From: Clostridium sulfidigenes | Lineage (GTDB): Bacteria; Bacillota; Clostridia; Clostridiales; Clostridiaceae | Direction of reading: 5' to 3' | DNA length: 64,000 nucleotides | Assembly (NCBI RefSeq): GCF_000732635.1 | Contig: NZ_JPMD01000038.1 | Location: 1-64,000 of the forward strand | In this document: positions 1 to 8,219 of the stretch, one piece after another | How the letters are laid out: the number at the start of each line of letters is the position of its first letter | Position numbering within the stretch: the first letter of the stretch is position 1 | The notes under the pieces: generated by a model | Database searches by the model: none | Told to the model about the DNA's origin: nothing | What the model saw: only the letters and a program-made list of their open reading frames with translations | Made by a program: the position numbers and the translations under genes

Positions 1-20
1 ATACCAATAAATAAAATTAA

Positions 21-65
21 AAAAAGAGTTAATGTTTCTATACTTTAGGAGCATTAACTCTTTTT
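21..65. terminator. Bidirectional hairpin terminator
   Basis: A perfect 14-bp inverted repeat (21-34 with 52-65) has an A-run on its left and a T-run on its right, so it can terminate transcription in both directions. It separates this window's first gene from whatever lies upstream. Confidence 0.8.
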
Positions 66-129
66 ATATTAATGATTCAGATAAGTAATATTAATACAAA
101 AGTTTCAATGTCTATTTTTAGATATTGAA

Positions 130-170
130 ATTATATATGTGATTTTACAATAGAAAATCACATATATAAT
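130..170. repeat. Perfect 17-bp inverted repeat
   Basis: Positions 130-146 and 154-170 are exact reverse complements around a 7-nt spacer. No T-run follows, so this is not a standard terminator. It lies 65 bp upstream of the SD of the first gene and could be an operator or a 5' UTR hairpin; the sequence does not decide. Confidence 0.5.
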
Positions 171-239
171 CAACATTACAAAAAATGTAAGTGAGGTTAT
201 TATTTATATTATAAATGAAAAGGAGGAGTAAATATATGT

Positions 240-524
240 ATGAGTAAAAAGAGTGAAAATTATAGTGGTATTTATAAAGATATGGTGGAAGTATTGGGAG
301 AGGAGATTACATTAAAGATATATGAGAATTACAGAGGTCAGCAAGTAACTTTTCCAATGAGATTATATTCTAAAAGTTACATATTAGAATACTTAAATAA
401 AAACTATAATGGTAAAAACTTAAAAGAGTTGTCAAGGAAATTAGGATATACGTGTAATTGGCTACAACAAGTTATAAGTAAGGAAATAATTAGAGAAAAA
501 AATAAGGAAAAAGTGGAGGTATAA
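240..524 (+). CDS. Small HTH-like hypothetical protein
   Basis: A 94-residue soluble protein not assigned to a family. Residues about 58-85 (LKELSRKLGYTCNWLQQVIS) have the spacing of a helix-turn-helix, so DNA binding is possible. ATG 240 has AGGAGG at 221-226. An overlapping ATG at 236 opens only a three-codon frame. The stop lies 3 bp before the next start, so the two genes are probably cotranscribed. The perfect inverted repeat at 130-170 is a plausible site for autoregulation, but that is inference. Confidence 0.65.
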   Translation: MSKKSENYSGIYKDMVEVLGEEITLKIYENYRGQQVTFPMRLYSKSYILEYLNKNYNGKNLKELSRKLGYTCNWLQQVISKEIIREKNKEKVEV

Positions 525-527
525 ATT

Positions 528-986
528 ATGTATTGTAAAGAATGTGGAAATAAATTTAAGAATGAAAAAGCTGTTGTATGTGTTCATTGTGGAACAAATA
601 AAGGACAAGGTAATAATTACTGTAGTGAATGTGGTACAGAAGTTAAGAATAAAGAAGGAGCAGAAGTATGTTTAAATTGTGGATGTAAATTAAAGAATTC
701 AAAAATAAACATATCTAATAGTTTAAAAGGAAGTAATGGGACAGGTAAACCAATAGGAAATTCTAAAGTAGTAGCTGGTATTTCAGCAATATTGTTAGGA
801 GCTATAGGAATTCATAATTTTTATTTAGGCTATAAAGAAAAAGGATTTATCCAAGTAGCAATATTTTTAATAGCAATAATATTCTTTGAGCCTTTAGTTT
901 TAGTTAATAACGTATGGTCAATAGTAGATGCTGTAAATATTTTTAGAGGAAAAATGAAAACTGCAACAGGTGAGGAATTAGTCTAA
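528..986 (+). CDS. Zinc-ribbon and TM2 domain membrane protein
   Basis: 152 residues. The N-terminal half holds two Cys4 zinc ribbons (CKECG...CVHCG near residues 3-22; CSECG...CLNCG near 32-52). The C-terminal half, from about residue 78, is a TM2 domain: a glycine-rich first helix, the GIHNFYLGY turn, a second helix and a WSIVDA ending. TM2 proteins are small two-helix membrane proteins; the zinc ribbons suggest a cytosolic binding module, function unknown. Start ATG 528 follows the upstream gene by 3 bp. A strong terminator ends the pair. Confidence 0.85.
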   Translation: MYCKECGNKFKNEKAVVCVHCGTNKGQGNNYCSECGTEVKNKEGAEVCLNCGCKLKNSKINISNSLKGSNGTGKPIGNSKVVAGISAILLGAIGIHNFYLGYKEKGFIQVAIFLIAIIFFEPLVLVNNVWSIVDAVNIFRGKMKTATGEELV

Positions 987-1000
987 TTATAAATAAATTT

Positions 1001-1049
1001 TCACTAGATATTTATTAAATTTTTAATAGATATTTAGTGATTTTTTTTT
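1001..1049 (+). terminator. Long hairpin terminator
   Basis: A 19-bp stem (1001-1019 with 1022-1040, two G-U pairs, 2-nt loop) is followed by nine T residues. It ends the operon of the HTH-like and TM2 genes. Confidence 0.85.
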
Positions 1050-1085
1050 GTAAAATATGATGTAAGGTGTTTTTTTAGGGGGAAT

Positions 1086-1131
1086 ATATCGTTGTTACCG
1101 TTATATATAATACGATAACAACGATATTTTT
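1086..1131 (+). repeat. 16-bp hairpin with TATCG/CGATA arms
   Basis: Positions 1086-1101 pair with 1112-1127 with one mismatch, followed by a short T-run. It could be a weak terminator. Its arms contain ATATCG/CGATAT, as do two other intergenic hairpins of this element (4141-4173 shares TATCG/CGATA; 4776-4827 shares ATATCG). Confidence 0.6.
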
Positions 1132-1584
1132 AAGTACAATTAGGAAAAACTAAAAAAAAATAAAAAATATTTATGCAAAAATGAAGTAATTTAAGTATAA
1201 ATATGCAAAGGGAAATAAAATACATAAGAGCAAAAATGGCTATAAACCAAGTGGAATCAATGGGTTGGTTGGAATTTGGTTAAGAGTAAGGAAATCTAGG
1301 CTTAAAAAGTTGATTAGGTTTTTATGCCAGGAAGTCTTGGGTTGGAAGGCGATGAATGTAACTGAAAAATAGTGAATTAAAATACGTGGAAGCCTTGATA
1401 TAGCAAAGGTTGAGGGTGTTTACATATTAAAAAATATTGGTATAATACAAAATATAAAGTAAATAAAACAATATAAGCTATGAATAAATATAAATAATAA
1501 TTCGATTTATTTATAGGAAAAGATAGCAAATTGGTTTATACTATGTAGTTTAGTAAACGTTTACAAAGGCTAGGAGGAAGAAGA
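1132..1584. other. Long noncoding leader before primase gene
   Basis: 450 bp with no credible ORF. It is less AT-rich than the flanks at 1220-1420, where G-rich runs such as GGGTTGGTTGG and GGGTTGGAAGG recur. A perfect 12-bp palindrome, GTAAACGTTTAC, lies at 1553-1564, between the putative promoter region and the SD, and resembles a catabolite-response (cre) operator. Its position upstream of a replication gene makes this a candidate origin or regulatory leader; neither is proven. Confidence 0.4.
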
Positions 1585-4131
1585 ATGAGTAATAACAATT
1601 TAAAATTAAGAGAAGAAGTAATGAAAGGGTTAAATGTTTTAGAAAAGATGGAAAATCCATTAGAGATTAGAATGCTTAAAACAAAAAAGGGAACTAGAAG
1701 TGGATACTACATTGATAAGAACAAGCTTTTAAGTGATATTCAGAAATACGATGGTGTAGATAATATTTTTTTCACACTTAATGTTTTTTCAGATGATTTA
1801 ATGGCAAGAGCAAAGGATAAGTTGCTAGATTATGCACAACATACTACATCAGATTCAGATATTATAAGAAGAAAATTACTACTTATTGATATTGACCCAT
1901 GCAGAGCATCAGGAATTTCATCAACTGATGAAGAACTTGAATATGCTAATAAAATTGCTGATGAAGTTAAGTTGTTTTTAGATGATAATGAATTTCCACA
2001 ACCAGTTAAAGCGTGTAGTGGAAATGGATATCACTTATTATATAAGTTAGATTTACCTAATACTAAGGAAGTAACTGAAAATATAAAAGTTTTTTTACAA
2101 GTGCTAGATAATAAATTCAGTACAGAGAAAGCAAAAGTCGATACTACTAATTATAATCCAGCTAGAATAACCAAGCTTTATGGAACTATTGCTTGTAAAG
2201 GAGATAGCATTGAAGGAAGACCCCATAGAAGGTCAAGAATTGTAGATGTACCAGAAAAATTTGAAGTAGTAGAGGAAGTTTTAATAAATAAGATAGCAGA
2301 GCTTATGCCTAAAAAGGGAAATAAAACTAAAGCTAAAAAGAAAAGTAATACTAGCAAAATTCAAAGTAAAATTGACGTTAAAGAATGGCTAGATACGTAT
2401 GGAATAGATATAGATAGAATAAAAGATGAGTCAGATAGAACTTGTTATGTATTGAAAAGGTGTCCTTGGAATGAAAAACATACAGATAAATCAGCTTCAA
2501 TAACTCAATTTCATGAAGGTGGAATAAGTGCTAAGTGCCATCATGATAGCTGTTCCCATGAGAGTTGGAAAACTCTTAGGGAGCGCTATGAAGGTAAAAA
2601 AAGTAGAAATAAAAATCTAAAAGAGGAGAAAAAAAGTCAAGCAGATATAATGATTGAAATGGCAATGAATGAAGAAGATGAGTTTTTTCATAATGAATTA
2701 AATGAAAAGTATGTAGCCATAAAGAGAGAAGGAAATCCGTTAGTACTTAAAGTTAATGGACAGGACTATAAATCTTTTTTAGTTAAGCGATTTTTCAAAG
2801 AAACTAAAAAAGCTCCATCTAAGGATTCAATTAATCAAGCAGTAAGTGTATTAGAAGCTTTAGCTCAATATGATGGAGAAGAGATTAATGTAGCTAAAAG
2901 GTGCACGGAAAGAGAAGGAGCTATTTATTATGACCTAGGTGATAAGGAATGGTCATTCATAAAAATTACTACGGAAGGTTGGAAGCTTGATAATAGTGGA
3001 CAAATATTATTTATAAGACGTAAGACAATGAAACCACAGGTTTTACCAGAAGAGTATGATGACATATCTATAATTAATAAACATTATAGATTTAAGACAG
3101 ATGAAGATAAAATTTTACATACTGTTAGTACTGTTACCAAATTTTTAAGTATAGGAAATCCTATAATAGTTTATCATGGCGAAAAGGGAGCATCAAAGAC
3201 AACTACTATGAGAATGGATAGAAGCATAGTTGACCCATCAGCAAGAGATGTAATATCAATGCCTAAGAGTTCAACAGATTTATCATTAGTTTTACATAAT
3301 AATTACTTACCATGTTTTGATAACATAGATAGTATTTCAGCAGAAAAGAGTGACATATTATGCACAGCTGCTACAGGGGGAGGATTTAGTAGAAGAAAGC
3401 TTTATACAGATGATGAGGAGAATATATATGAATATAAAGTACCAGTAATTCTTAATGGAATAAATGTTGTAGCAACAAGACCAGATTTATTAGATAGAAG
3501 TTTACTTTTAGGACTTGAAAGAATATCCGAAGATGAAAGAAAGGAAGAAAGTGAAGTATGGGAAGAGTTTAACAGAGATAAACCTAAAATGTTAGGAGCT
3601 ATATTTAGTACTATATCAAAAGCGTTAACTATTTATCCTAGTGTAAAGTTAAAGAAGCTAGGAAGAATGGCTGACTTTACTAGATGGGGATATGCTATAG
3701 CAGAAGCTTGTGGTATTGGTGGAGAAAAGTTTTTAAAAGCCTACCTTAATAACCAACATAAAGCTAATGATGAAGCAGTTAGCTCAAATCCAATTGCAAC
3801 AGCAATTATTAGATTAATGGAAAATACACAGTATTTTGAAGGGTCAGCATCTAAATTATTAGAAGTTCTAAACTCCATTGCAGAAGATGAAAAGATTGAT
3901 ATTCAATCAAAGCTATGGGCAAAAGAACCTAATGTACTTAGTAGAAGATTAAATGAATTAAAATCTAATCTTCTTATGGAGGGAATAACATTTTCTACAA
4001 GCAATACTAGTTTAGGGAGGAAAATTGAAATCCGTAAAAGTCCTAAAGAACTTATTTGTGGACAATCATCAATGGAAGTATCCGATATAGCTAATTTTAT
4101 ACAATCAGAATCAGAAGTAATTGATTTTTAA
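1585..4131 (+). CDS. Element primase-helicase (AEP-type primase, P-loop ATPase)
   Basis: 848 residues. The N-terminal part resembles archaeo-eukaryotic primase domains of mobile elements: LLLIDIDP (about 98-105) gives a DxD metal motif and ACSGNGYHLLY (about 143-153) an sxH-type nucleotide motif. A CHC2-like zinc finger follows (CPWNEKH...CHHDSC, about 293-325). The C-terminal half has a Walker A motif GEKGASKTTT (about 532-541), CFDNIDSIS as the acidic B motif, and an arginine-bearing RPDLLDRSLLL, as in DUF927/DUF3854-type replicative helicases. The likely role is to prime and unwind the excised element. The SD AGGAGG precedes ATG 1585. Confidence 0.75.
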   Translation: MSNNNLKLREEVMKGLNVLEKMENPLEIRMLKTKKGTRSGYYIDKNKLLSDIQKYDGVDNIFFTLNVFSDDLMARAKDKLLDYAQHTTSDSDIIRRKLLLIDIDPCRASGISSTDEELEYANKIADEVKLFLDDNEFPQPVKACSGNGYHLLYKLDLPNTKEVTENIKVFLQVLDNKFSTEKAKVDTTNYNPARITKLYGTIACKGDSIEGRPHRRSRIVDVPEKFEVVEEVLINKIAELMPKKGNKTKAKKKSNTSKIQSKIDVKEWLDTYGIDIDRIKDESDRTCYVLKRCPWNEKHTDKSASITQFHEGGISAKCHHDSCSHESWKTLRERYEGKKSRNKNLKEEKKSQADIMIEMAMNEEDEFFHNELNEKYVAIKREGNPLVLKVNGQDYKSFLVKRFFKETKKAPSKDSINQAVSVLEALAQYDGEEINVAKRCTEREGAIYYDLGDKEWSFIKITTEGWKLDNSGQILFIRRKTMKPQVLPEEYDDISIINKHYRFKTDEDKILHTVSTVTKFLSIGNPIIVYHGEKGASKTTTMRMDRSIVDPSARDVISMPKSSTDLSLVLHNNYLPCFDNIDSISAEKSDILCTAATGGGFSRRKLYTDDEENIYEYKVPVILNGINVVATRPDLLDRSLLLGLERISEDERKEESEVWEEFNRDKPKMLGAIFSTISKALTIYPSVKLKKLGRMADFTRWGYAIAEACGIGGEKFLKAYLNNQHKANDEAVSSNPIATAIIRLMENTQYFEGSASKLLEVLNSIAEDEKIDIQSKLWAKEPNVLSRRLNELKSNLLMEGITFSTSNTSLGRKIEIRKSPKELICGQSSMEVSDIANFIQSESEVIDF

Positions 4132-4140
4132 TTTATTAAT

Positions 4141-4173
4141 GACATTATCGTGGTTCAATACTTCGATAATGTC
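4141..4173 (+). repeat. Intergenic hairpin, perfect 10-bp stem
   Basis: GACATTATCG (4141-4150) pairs perfectly with 4164-4173. It starts 9 bp after the primase stop. There is no T-run, so a simple terminator is unlikely; a processing or stability hairpin fits better. Confidence 0.55.
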
Positions 4174-4203
4174 GATAATTTCAAGATAAAAGGAGTTAGT
4201 AAA

Positions 4204-4302
4204 ATGAATAATATTAATAGTTGCAAAGAAATAATAGATTTAATTTCAGAAATAATAATTAATTATATTACTAGAGAGTGTGTAAAAGAAGAAAATAATT
4301 AA
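4204..4302 (+). CDS. Small orphan ORF, 32 residues
   Basis: A 32-residue ORF with a good SD (AAAGGAG at 4190-4196) before ATG 4204, inside the integrative element and in line with its neighbours. The peptide is a helical, Ile-rich, acidic sequence with two Cys residues (SCKEIIDLISEIIINYIT at 6-23), with no recognisable family. It could be a small regulator or a chance ORF; the SD spacing favours translation. Confidence 0.45.
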   Translation: MNNINSCKEIIDLISEIIINYITRECVKEENN

Positions 4303-4348
4303 AAAATACAATGTAAATTAATAAGCATATATGGAGGAGAGATTAGAA

Positions 4349-4762
4349 ATGAATAATATTAAAGTAAAATTTGAATGTGACTCAAGTGAATACATGGAGT
4401 TAAGAAATAAAAGTGTATGGGTAGCTGTTCATAATAAGTTAGTTATTATGAAAAATAAAAGAAGTAGAAGAAAAGAAGGATGGATAGAAAAGTTAATTAC
4501 AGAATTGTATTGTTCAACAGGTATCTACCATGTAAGTTTAAATAGGGAAGACAAAGATAAAATAGTAATTAATTTTTTTGATTTTAACTTAATAGGTTCA
4601 TATGGGTTTAGTCAAGAGGAATGTTGTAATGACATTGGTAATGTAGGAGAAATGTTAAAAAAAGTAATGAGAAAATTTAGGTTGAAAGATTATATATTCA
4701 TATATAAATTTGAACCATTAGGAGTTGAGAAAGAATTTTTAAAATTATCTGATTTTATATAG
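4349..4762 (+). CDS. Hypothetical protein of the integrative element
   Basis: 137 residues from ATG 4349. An in-frame ATG at 4331 exists, but the SD GGAGGAGA (4333-4340) lies downstream of it, so 4349 is the better start. The protein is basic in its first half (KNKRSRRKEGW) and hydrophobic/aromatic in the second (VINFFDFNLIGSYGF), without clear membrane segments. It is not recognised as a family. Its position between the primase and the recombinase marks it as element cargo or an accessory factor. Confidence 0.65.
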   Translation: MNNIKVKFECDSSEYMELRNKSVWVAVHNKLVIMKNKRSRRKEGWIEKLITELYCSTGIYHVSLNREDKDKIVINFFDFNLIGSYGFSQEECCNDIGNVGEMLKKVMRKFRLKDYIFIYKFEPLGVEKEFLKLSDFI

Positions 4763-4775
4763 ATTAATTAACAAT

Positions 4776-4827
4776 GGAAAATATCGAAGTATTGAAATAT
4801 CGAAATGTAATTACTACGATATTTTCC
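4776..4827 (+). repeat. Intergenic hairpin, perfect 11-bp stem
   Basis: GGAAAATATCG (4776-4786) pairs with CGATATTTTCC (4817-4827). The 30-nt loop repeats the words TATTGAAATATCGAAAT, allowing alternative pairings. It lies between the hypothetical gene and the recombinase gene and has no T-run. Confidence 0.5.
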
Positions 4828-4901
4828 ATAATAAGTTTAGGGTAGTGAAATAGAAAGTTAAGTATATATTATAAATTTGATTAGATATTAGGAGGAGTTC
4901 T

Positions 4902-6599
4902 ATGGGATTTAAGAAATTGGTTAATGATATAAAAATTGAAAAAAGGAGGAAAATAATTGCCATATATTGCCGGGTAAGTACCGATGAACAGGCAGAATTT
5001 GGATATAGTATAGATGAACAAAAAAGACTTTTAGAAGAATGGTGTAAAGCTAATGATTACATAATCTATAAATGTTATTCTGATAGAGGAATAAGTGGAA
5101 AAAACATAAAAGATAGACCCGCATTAAAAGAACTTTTAAGTGATGCTAAAGAAGGAAAGTTCGATATGGTTATATCTTGGAAGATAAACCGTGTAAGTAG
5201 AAAGTTAGAAGATGTTTTAAAGATTGTAAGTCTATTAGAGAAAAACAATATAACATTCAAATCTTATTCAGAACCTTTTGAAACAGATACACCAGCAGGA
5301 AGAATGCAATTTCAAATGATGGCTTTAATAGGAGAGTTTGAAAGGGGGACTATTGCACAGAATGTTAAGATGGGGATGATTGCAAAGGCGAAATCTGGAA
5401 ATTGGTGCGGTGGACGAGTCTTAGGATATGACTTAGTACCTAATAACTCACCAGAAGAAGAAAAAAAGGGGAAAAACAAACTAGAAATCAATGAAAAAGA
5501 AGCCGAAATAGTAAGATTTATATTTAATGAATATAGTAAAGGAAAGGGATATAAAGCAATAACTAATCAAATAAATAAATTAGGATATAAAACTAAGAAA
5601 GGAAATAACTTTTCAGTAGGAAGTATAAGAGATATACTAACTAATCCAGTATATATAGGAGAAATAAGATATAATGTAAGACAAAATTGGAGTGAGAAAA
5701 GAAGAAGGAATATAAATCCTAATCCAATAAGAGTTAAAGGAAAACATGAAGCTATTATAGATAGAGAGCTATGGGATAAAGTTCAATTAATTTTAGAAAG
5801 TAAGAAAGGAAAGCCCTCAAGAATATATGATGGAGAATATCCATTAACGGGAATACTAAGATGTCCTAAGTGTGGAGCTGGTATGGTGATTTCTAGGACA
5901 ACCAATACATTAGCAGATGGTACTAAAAAGAGAATAGCTTATTACTGTTGTGGTAATTGGAAGAATAAAGGAACTTCTGTTTGCAATAGTAATACAATAA
6001 GAGTAGATAAAGCTAATGAATATGTGTTTAAAAAGATTGAAGAATTAGTGTCTAATGAAGCAATGATTAAAGCAGTTGTTAAAAACATTAATAAGGAAAG
6101 AAAAGATAAAGTTAAACCAGCTAAAAGATTGTTAGGTGACATAGATAAAGAGCTTGAAAAACTAGATAAAAGAAAACGAAAAATCTTTGAAGCATATGAG
6201 GATGATATCTTAACTAAAGAGGAGTTTCAAATTAGAAAGGATGAACTAAATGAGAAAATCAGAATTTTAGAAGAAGAAAAGAAGCCGTTACTAAACACAA
6301 TTTCTGAGGATGTAAGTGAAGAGATACCATATGAGTTCATTAAAGATATACTTATGAATTTCAGTAAAGTATTAAATAGTAGTGTAAGTAGAGAGCAACA
6401 GAAAAAGTTACTACATATGATAATATCTGAAATAACGATGAATGAATCAAGAGAAATAGAATCAATAAAACTTAATATAAATGATAAGCTAGTTGAATAT
6501 CTAGTAAAAGAAGGAGGAGTACCTATTAAAGGTATTCCTTCTTCTTTTATGTTAATAAATATTGGATTGAAGGTATTGAATTTAAGTATTGTTATATAA
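4902..6599 (+). CDS. Large serine recombinase (site-specific integrase)
   Basis: 565 residues. An N-terminal resolvase domain has the catalytic Ser26 in YCRVSTDEQ and the Arg-rich KINRVSRKL helix. A recombinase domain follows (about 165-310), then a zinc ribbon (CPKCGAGM...YYCCGNW...C, about 322-365) and a coiled coil (about 385-465). This is the architecture of TndX/phage-type large serine integrases, which integrate and excise elements at short att sites. Start ATG 4902 has GGAGGAG at 4891-4897. The last codons overlap an imperfect hairpin (about 6511-6546) ending in a T-rich stretch, perhaps a terminator built into the coding end. Confidence 0.9.
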   Translation: MGFKKLVNDIKIEKRRKIIAIYCRVSTDEQAEFGYSIDEQKRLLEEWCKANDYIIYKCYSDRGISGKNIKDRPALKELLSDAKEGKFDMVISWKINRVSRKLEDVLKIVSLLEKNNITFKSYSEPFETDTPAGRMQFQMMALIGEFERGTIAQNVKMGMIAKAKSGNWCGGRVLGYDLVPNNSPEEEKKGKNKLEINEKEAEIVRFIFNEYSKGKGYKAITNQINKLGYKTKKGNNFSVGSIRDILTNPVYIGEIRYNVRQNWSEKRRRNINPNPIRVKGKHEAIIDRELWDKVQLILESKKGKPSRIYDGEYPLTGILRCPKCGAGMVISRTTNTLADGTKKRIAYYCCGNWKNKGTSVCNSNTIRVDKANEYVFKKIEELVSNEAMIKAVVKNINKERKDKVKPAKRLLGDIDKELEKLDKRKRKIFEAYEDDILTKEEFQIRKDELNEKIRILEEEKKPLLNTISEDVSEEIPYEFIKDILMNFSKVLNSSVSREQQKKLLHMIISEITMNESREIESIKLNINDKLVEYLVKEGGVPIKGIPSSFMLINIGLKVLNLSIVI

Positions 6600-6661
6600 T
6601 GTATAATGTTATAATTATATTTATATAGAAAAATTGAAATCTAATGTTAGGGAGAGAAATT

Positions 6662-7204
6662 ATGAATAATAGAGAGAATTTAAAAAAAGAGATTATAGAA
6701 TTTATAAAATCAGATAATGAAAAAATAATGTTTATAACCGGAACGCATCAATATGAAAAACATATGGAAGTTTTGAGAACTTTAAATAAAAATGTAAAAG
6801 ATGGTGTTAAAGTTTTATTTAGGATTAACGGAAAAGATAATATAAATAGTATTTTTCAACATAAGTTAAAATCAGAAAAATTGAATACAAGAATTAAAAT
6901 AGGAAACTTGAGGATGTATATAGATACAATAAATAAGATGTCATGGAAAGGTGAAAAATATAATGTATCTATATTATATCCAGTAGATTCAATATGTAGA
7001 AAGAATGAGGAACAACGTAAAGAAATATTGGACGATTTAATAAAAAATACAGTTAATAAAGTATTTATAGTTTCGTGGACTGATTTATATGATTATAGTT
7101 GGTTAGATGAATTTGGAATAGACAGAAAAGTTGTATTTGATGCAGAGGAAGAAGACCCAGCTTATCATGGTAGGGTACTAGATAATATAAATAGAGTTAA
7201 ATAA
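6662..7204 (+). CDS. Hypothetical protein
   Basis: 180 residues from ATG 6662, chosen over the in-frame start at 6644 because AGGGAGAG lies just before it. A soluble alpha/beta-like protein: an N-terminal acidic helix, then the strand IMFITGTHQY, a basic middle, and VFIVSWTDLYDYSWLDEFG. No family was recognised and no Walker A motif is present. It sits immediately after the recombinase gene, so it may be cargo of the element or the first chromosomal gene beyond it. Confidence 0.6.
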   Translation: MNNRENLKKEIIEFIKSDNEKIMFITGTHQYEKHMEVLRTLNKNVKDGVKVLFRINGKDNINSIFQHKLKSEKLNTRIKIGNLRMYIDTINKMSWKGEKYNVSILYPVDSICRKNEEQRKEILDDLIKNTVNKVFIVSWTDLYDYSWLDEFGIDRKVVFDAEEEDPAYHGRVLDNINRVK

Positions 7205-7233
7205 AATATTCATAGTTAAGGAGTGTGAATAAA

Positions 7234-7485
7234 ATGGTAGTTACAAATATTATTCCGTGTATAAAGGTTACAAAAGAGAACAATATGAGTGGTATGGACA
7301 TATATATTGATTTAGGTTCTAAGATAAGAGTTACAGATAATGAAGGTAAGGTAATAGAAGGTAGATTATTGTTTTTAGAATTAGCTAAAGATGAGGAAGA
7401 GGATGATATGTTATATCTATTATTAGACAATAAAAAGCAATTTAGTATAGGTATAAGTTATATAATAGACATAGAAGAACTTTAA
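7234..7485 (+). CDS. Small acidic hypothetical protein
   Basis: 83 residues from ATG 7234. A GTG at 7225 is in frame, but it lies only 1 nt after the SD AAGGAG (7218-7223), so the ATG fits better. The sequence suggests a small beta-barrel: DIYIDLGSKIRVTDNEGKV, an acidic loop DEEEDD and two more strands ending in IDIEEL. No family was recognised. It lies 29 bp after the preceding ORF and is probably cotranscribed with it. Confidence 0.6.
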   Translation: MVVTNIIPCIKVTKENNMSGMDIYIDLGSKIRVTDNEGKVIEGRLLFLELAKDEEEDDMLYLLLDNKKQFSIGISYIIDIEEL

Positions 7486-7495
7486 GTACAATTAA

Positions 7496-7620
7496 AAACC
7501 TCACTTAATATTGATACGGAGAACCGTACCATAAGTAAGCCTCTAAATCTTTGATTTAGTTAGGCGAACTTACTCAGCGAACGAAGTGAGTCGAGTTTCC
7601 TTTAAGACCAAGTGAGGTTT
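7496..7620 (+). repeat. Structured intergenic repeat, copy A (most complete)
   Basis: Most complete copy of the family. An outer 11-bp stem (AAACCTCACTT 7496-7506 with 7610-7620) encloses a conserved box GAACCGTACCATAAGT, a 41-nt hairpin (7532-7572) and a second hairpin closed by ACTCA/TGAGT (7572-7591). In the 41-nt hairpin, TAAGT pairs with ACTTA, GCCT with AGGC and CTAAAT with ATTTAG, with AA/GA internal-loop bases and a TT bulge. The same layout recurs in copies B, C and F with compensatory changes. Confidence 0.75.
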
Positions 7621-7677
7621 ATAGCTTTAGGCATTTATATTACTTGGTTAAGGCTGTTTTTGTAGGTGAAAAGACCA

Positions 7678-7716
7678 TATCATAAGTAATTAAAATTTAA
7701 CAAAATATGTTATAAT
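7678..7716 (+). promoter_or_regulatory. Repeat-box plus promoter before tfoX-like gene
   Basis: The box TATCATAAGTAAT (7678-7690) is followed by the -10 hexamer TATAAT at 7711-7716. Nearly the same box and following sequence (CAAAATATGTTA) recur before the P-loop remnant at 11280-11317, showing a duplicated spacer. A degenerate terminator-like hairpin (about 7621-7661) precedes it. Confidence 0.5.
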
Positions 7717-7775
7717 ATAATTAAGAATAAATTTGAGGAAGAGATAAATAGTAAATTTGTAAGGTGGGATAGGAT

Positions 7776-8090
7776 ATGGCTTCTAGTCAAGAGTATTTAG
7801 ATTTTATTATTGGGCAATTAGATACGCTGGACGATATTTCCTTCAGAAAAATGATGGGAGAATATATTTTATATTTTCGAGGAAAAATTTTTGGTGGAAT
7901 ATACGATGACCGGTTTTTGGTTAAGATAACCAAGACAAGTAGACACTTGATGCTAGGAGCAATTGAAGAGTTGCCTTATGATGGGGCAAAACCAATGTTT
8001 TTGGTTGACGATGTTGATAATAAAGAGTTTCTATATCAACTGATTACAAAAATGTATGAAGAACTTCCTGCTCCAAAAGTAAAAAAGTAA
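7776..8090 (+). CDS. TfoX N-terminal domain family protein
   Basis: 104 residues matching the TfoX/Sxy N-terminal domain along its whole length: an N-terminal helix, FRKMMGEYILYFRGKIFGGIYDDRFLVK as core (residues 23-50), then PYDGAKPMFLVDD. In proteobacteria TfoX affects competence gene expression, but stand-alone single-domain versions in Firmicutes have no assigned role, so only the fold is called. ATG 7776 has a modest SD (GGTGGGA). It is a single-gene unit flanked on both sides by the repeat family of this region. Confidence 0.8.
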   Translation: MASSQEYLDFIIGQLDTLDDISFRKMMGEYILYFRGKIFGGIYDDRFLVKITKTSRHLMLGAIEELPYDGAKPMFLVDDVDNKEFLYQLITKMYEELPAPKVKK

Positions 8091-8178
8091 TTTTTGAATT
8101 CTAATTTATGTGTTAGTTAAAGATTTTTAAATAGAAAAAATTATTTAGGTTTATTTTTGATAAAAATTTGATATAATA

Positions 8179-8219
8179 TAAGTAAGATTCTAAATCTATG
8201 ATTTAGTTAATCGAACTTA
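8179..8219 (+). repeat. 41-nt hairpin repeat, copy B
   Basis: TAAGT/ACTTA, GATT/AATC and CTAAAT/ATTTAG pair in the same order as copy A, with AA/GA and TT unpaired bases. It lies directly after a TATAAT-like -10 (about 8171-8176), so it could form the 5' end of a plus-strand transcript running toward the toxin gene below. Confidence 0.7.

Larger units (their letters stand above)
1050..6640 (+). mobile_element. Integrative element with serine recombinase and primase-helicase
   Basis: This block combines a large serine recombinase, an element-type primase-helicase and small orphan genes, all on one strand, which is the layout of small integrative elements. The boundaries are approximate: I could not find the short core repeat expected at serine-recombinase attL/attR by eye. 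The recombinase usually lies next to one end, which suggests a right end just past 6600. The two genes at 6662-7485 could also be cargo. No relaxase or conjugation gene is visible. Confidence 0.55.

Noticed and set aside
7532-7572. Reading copy A as an integron attC site (GTTAGGC core)
   Set aside because: The core fits only copy A; copies B, C and F have GTTAATC, GTTAATT and GGTGAGC, and there is no integron integrase in the window.
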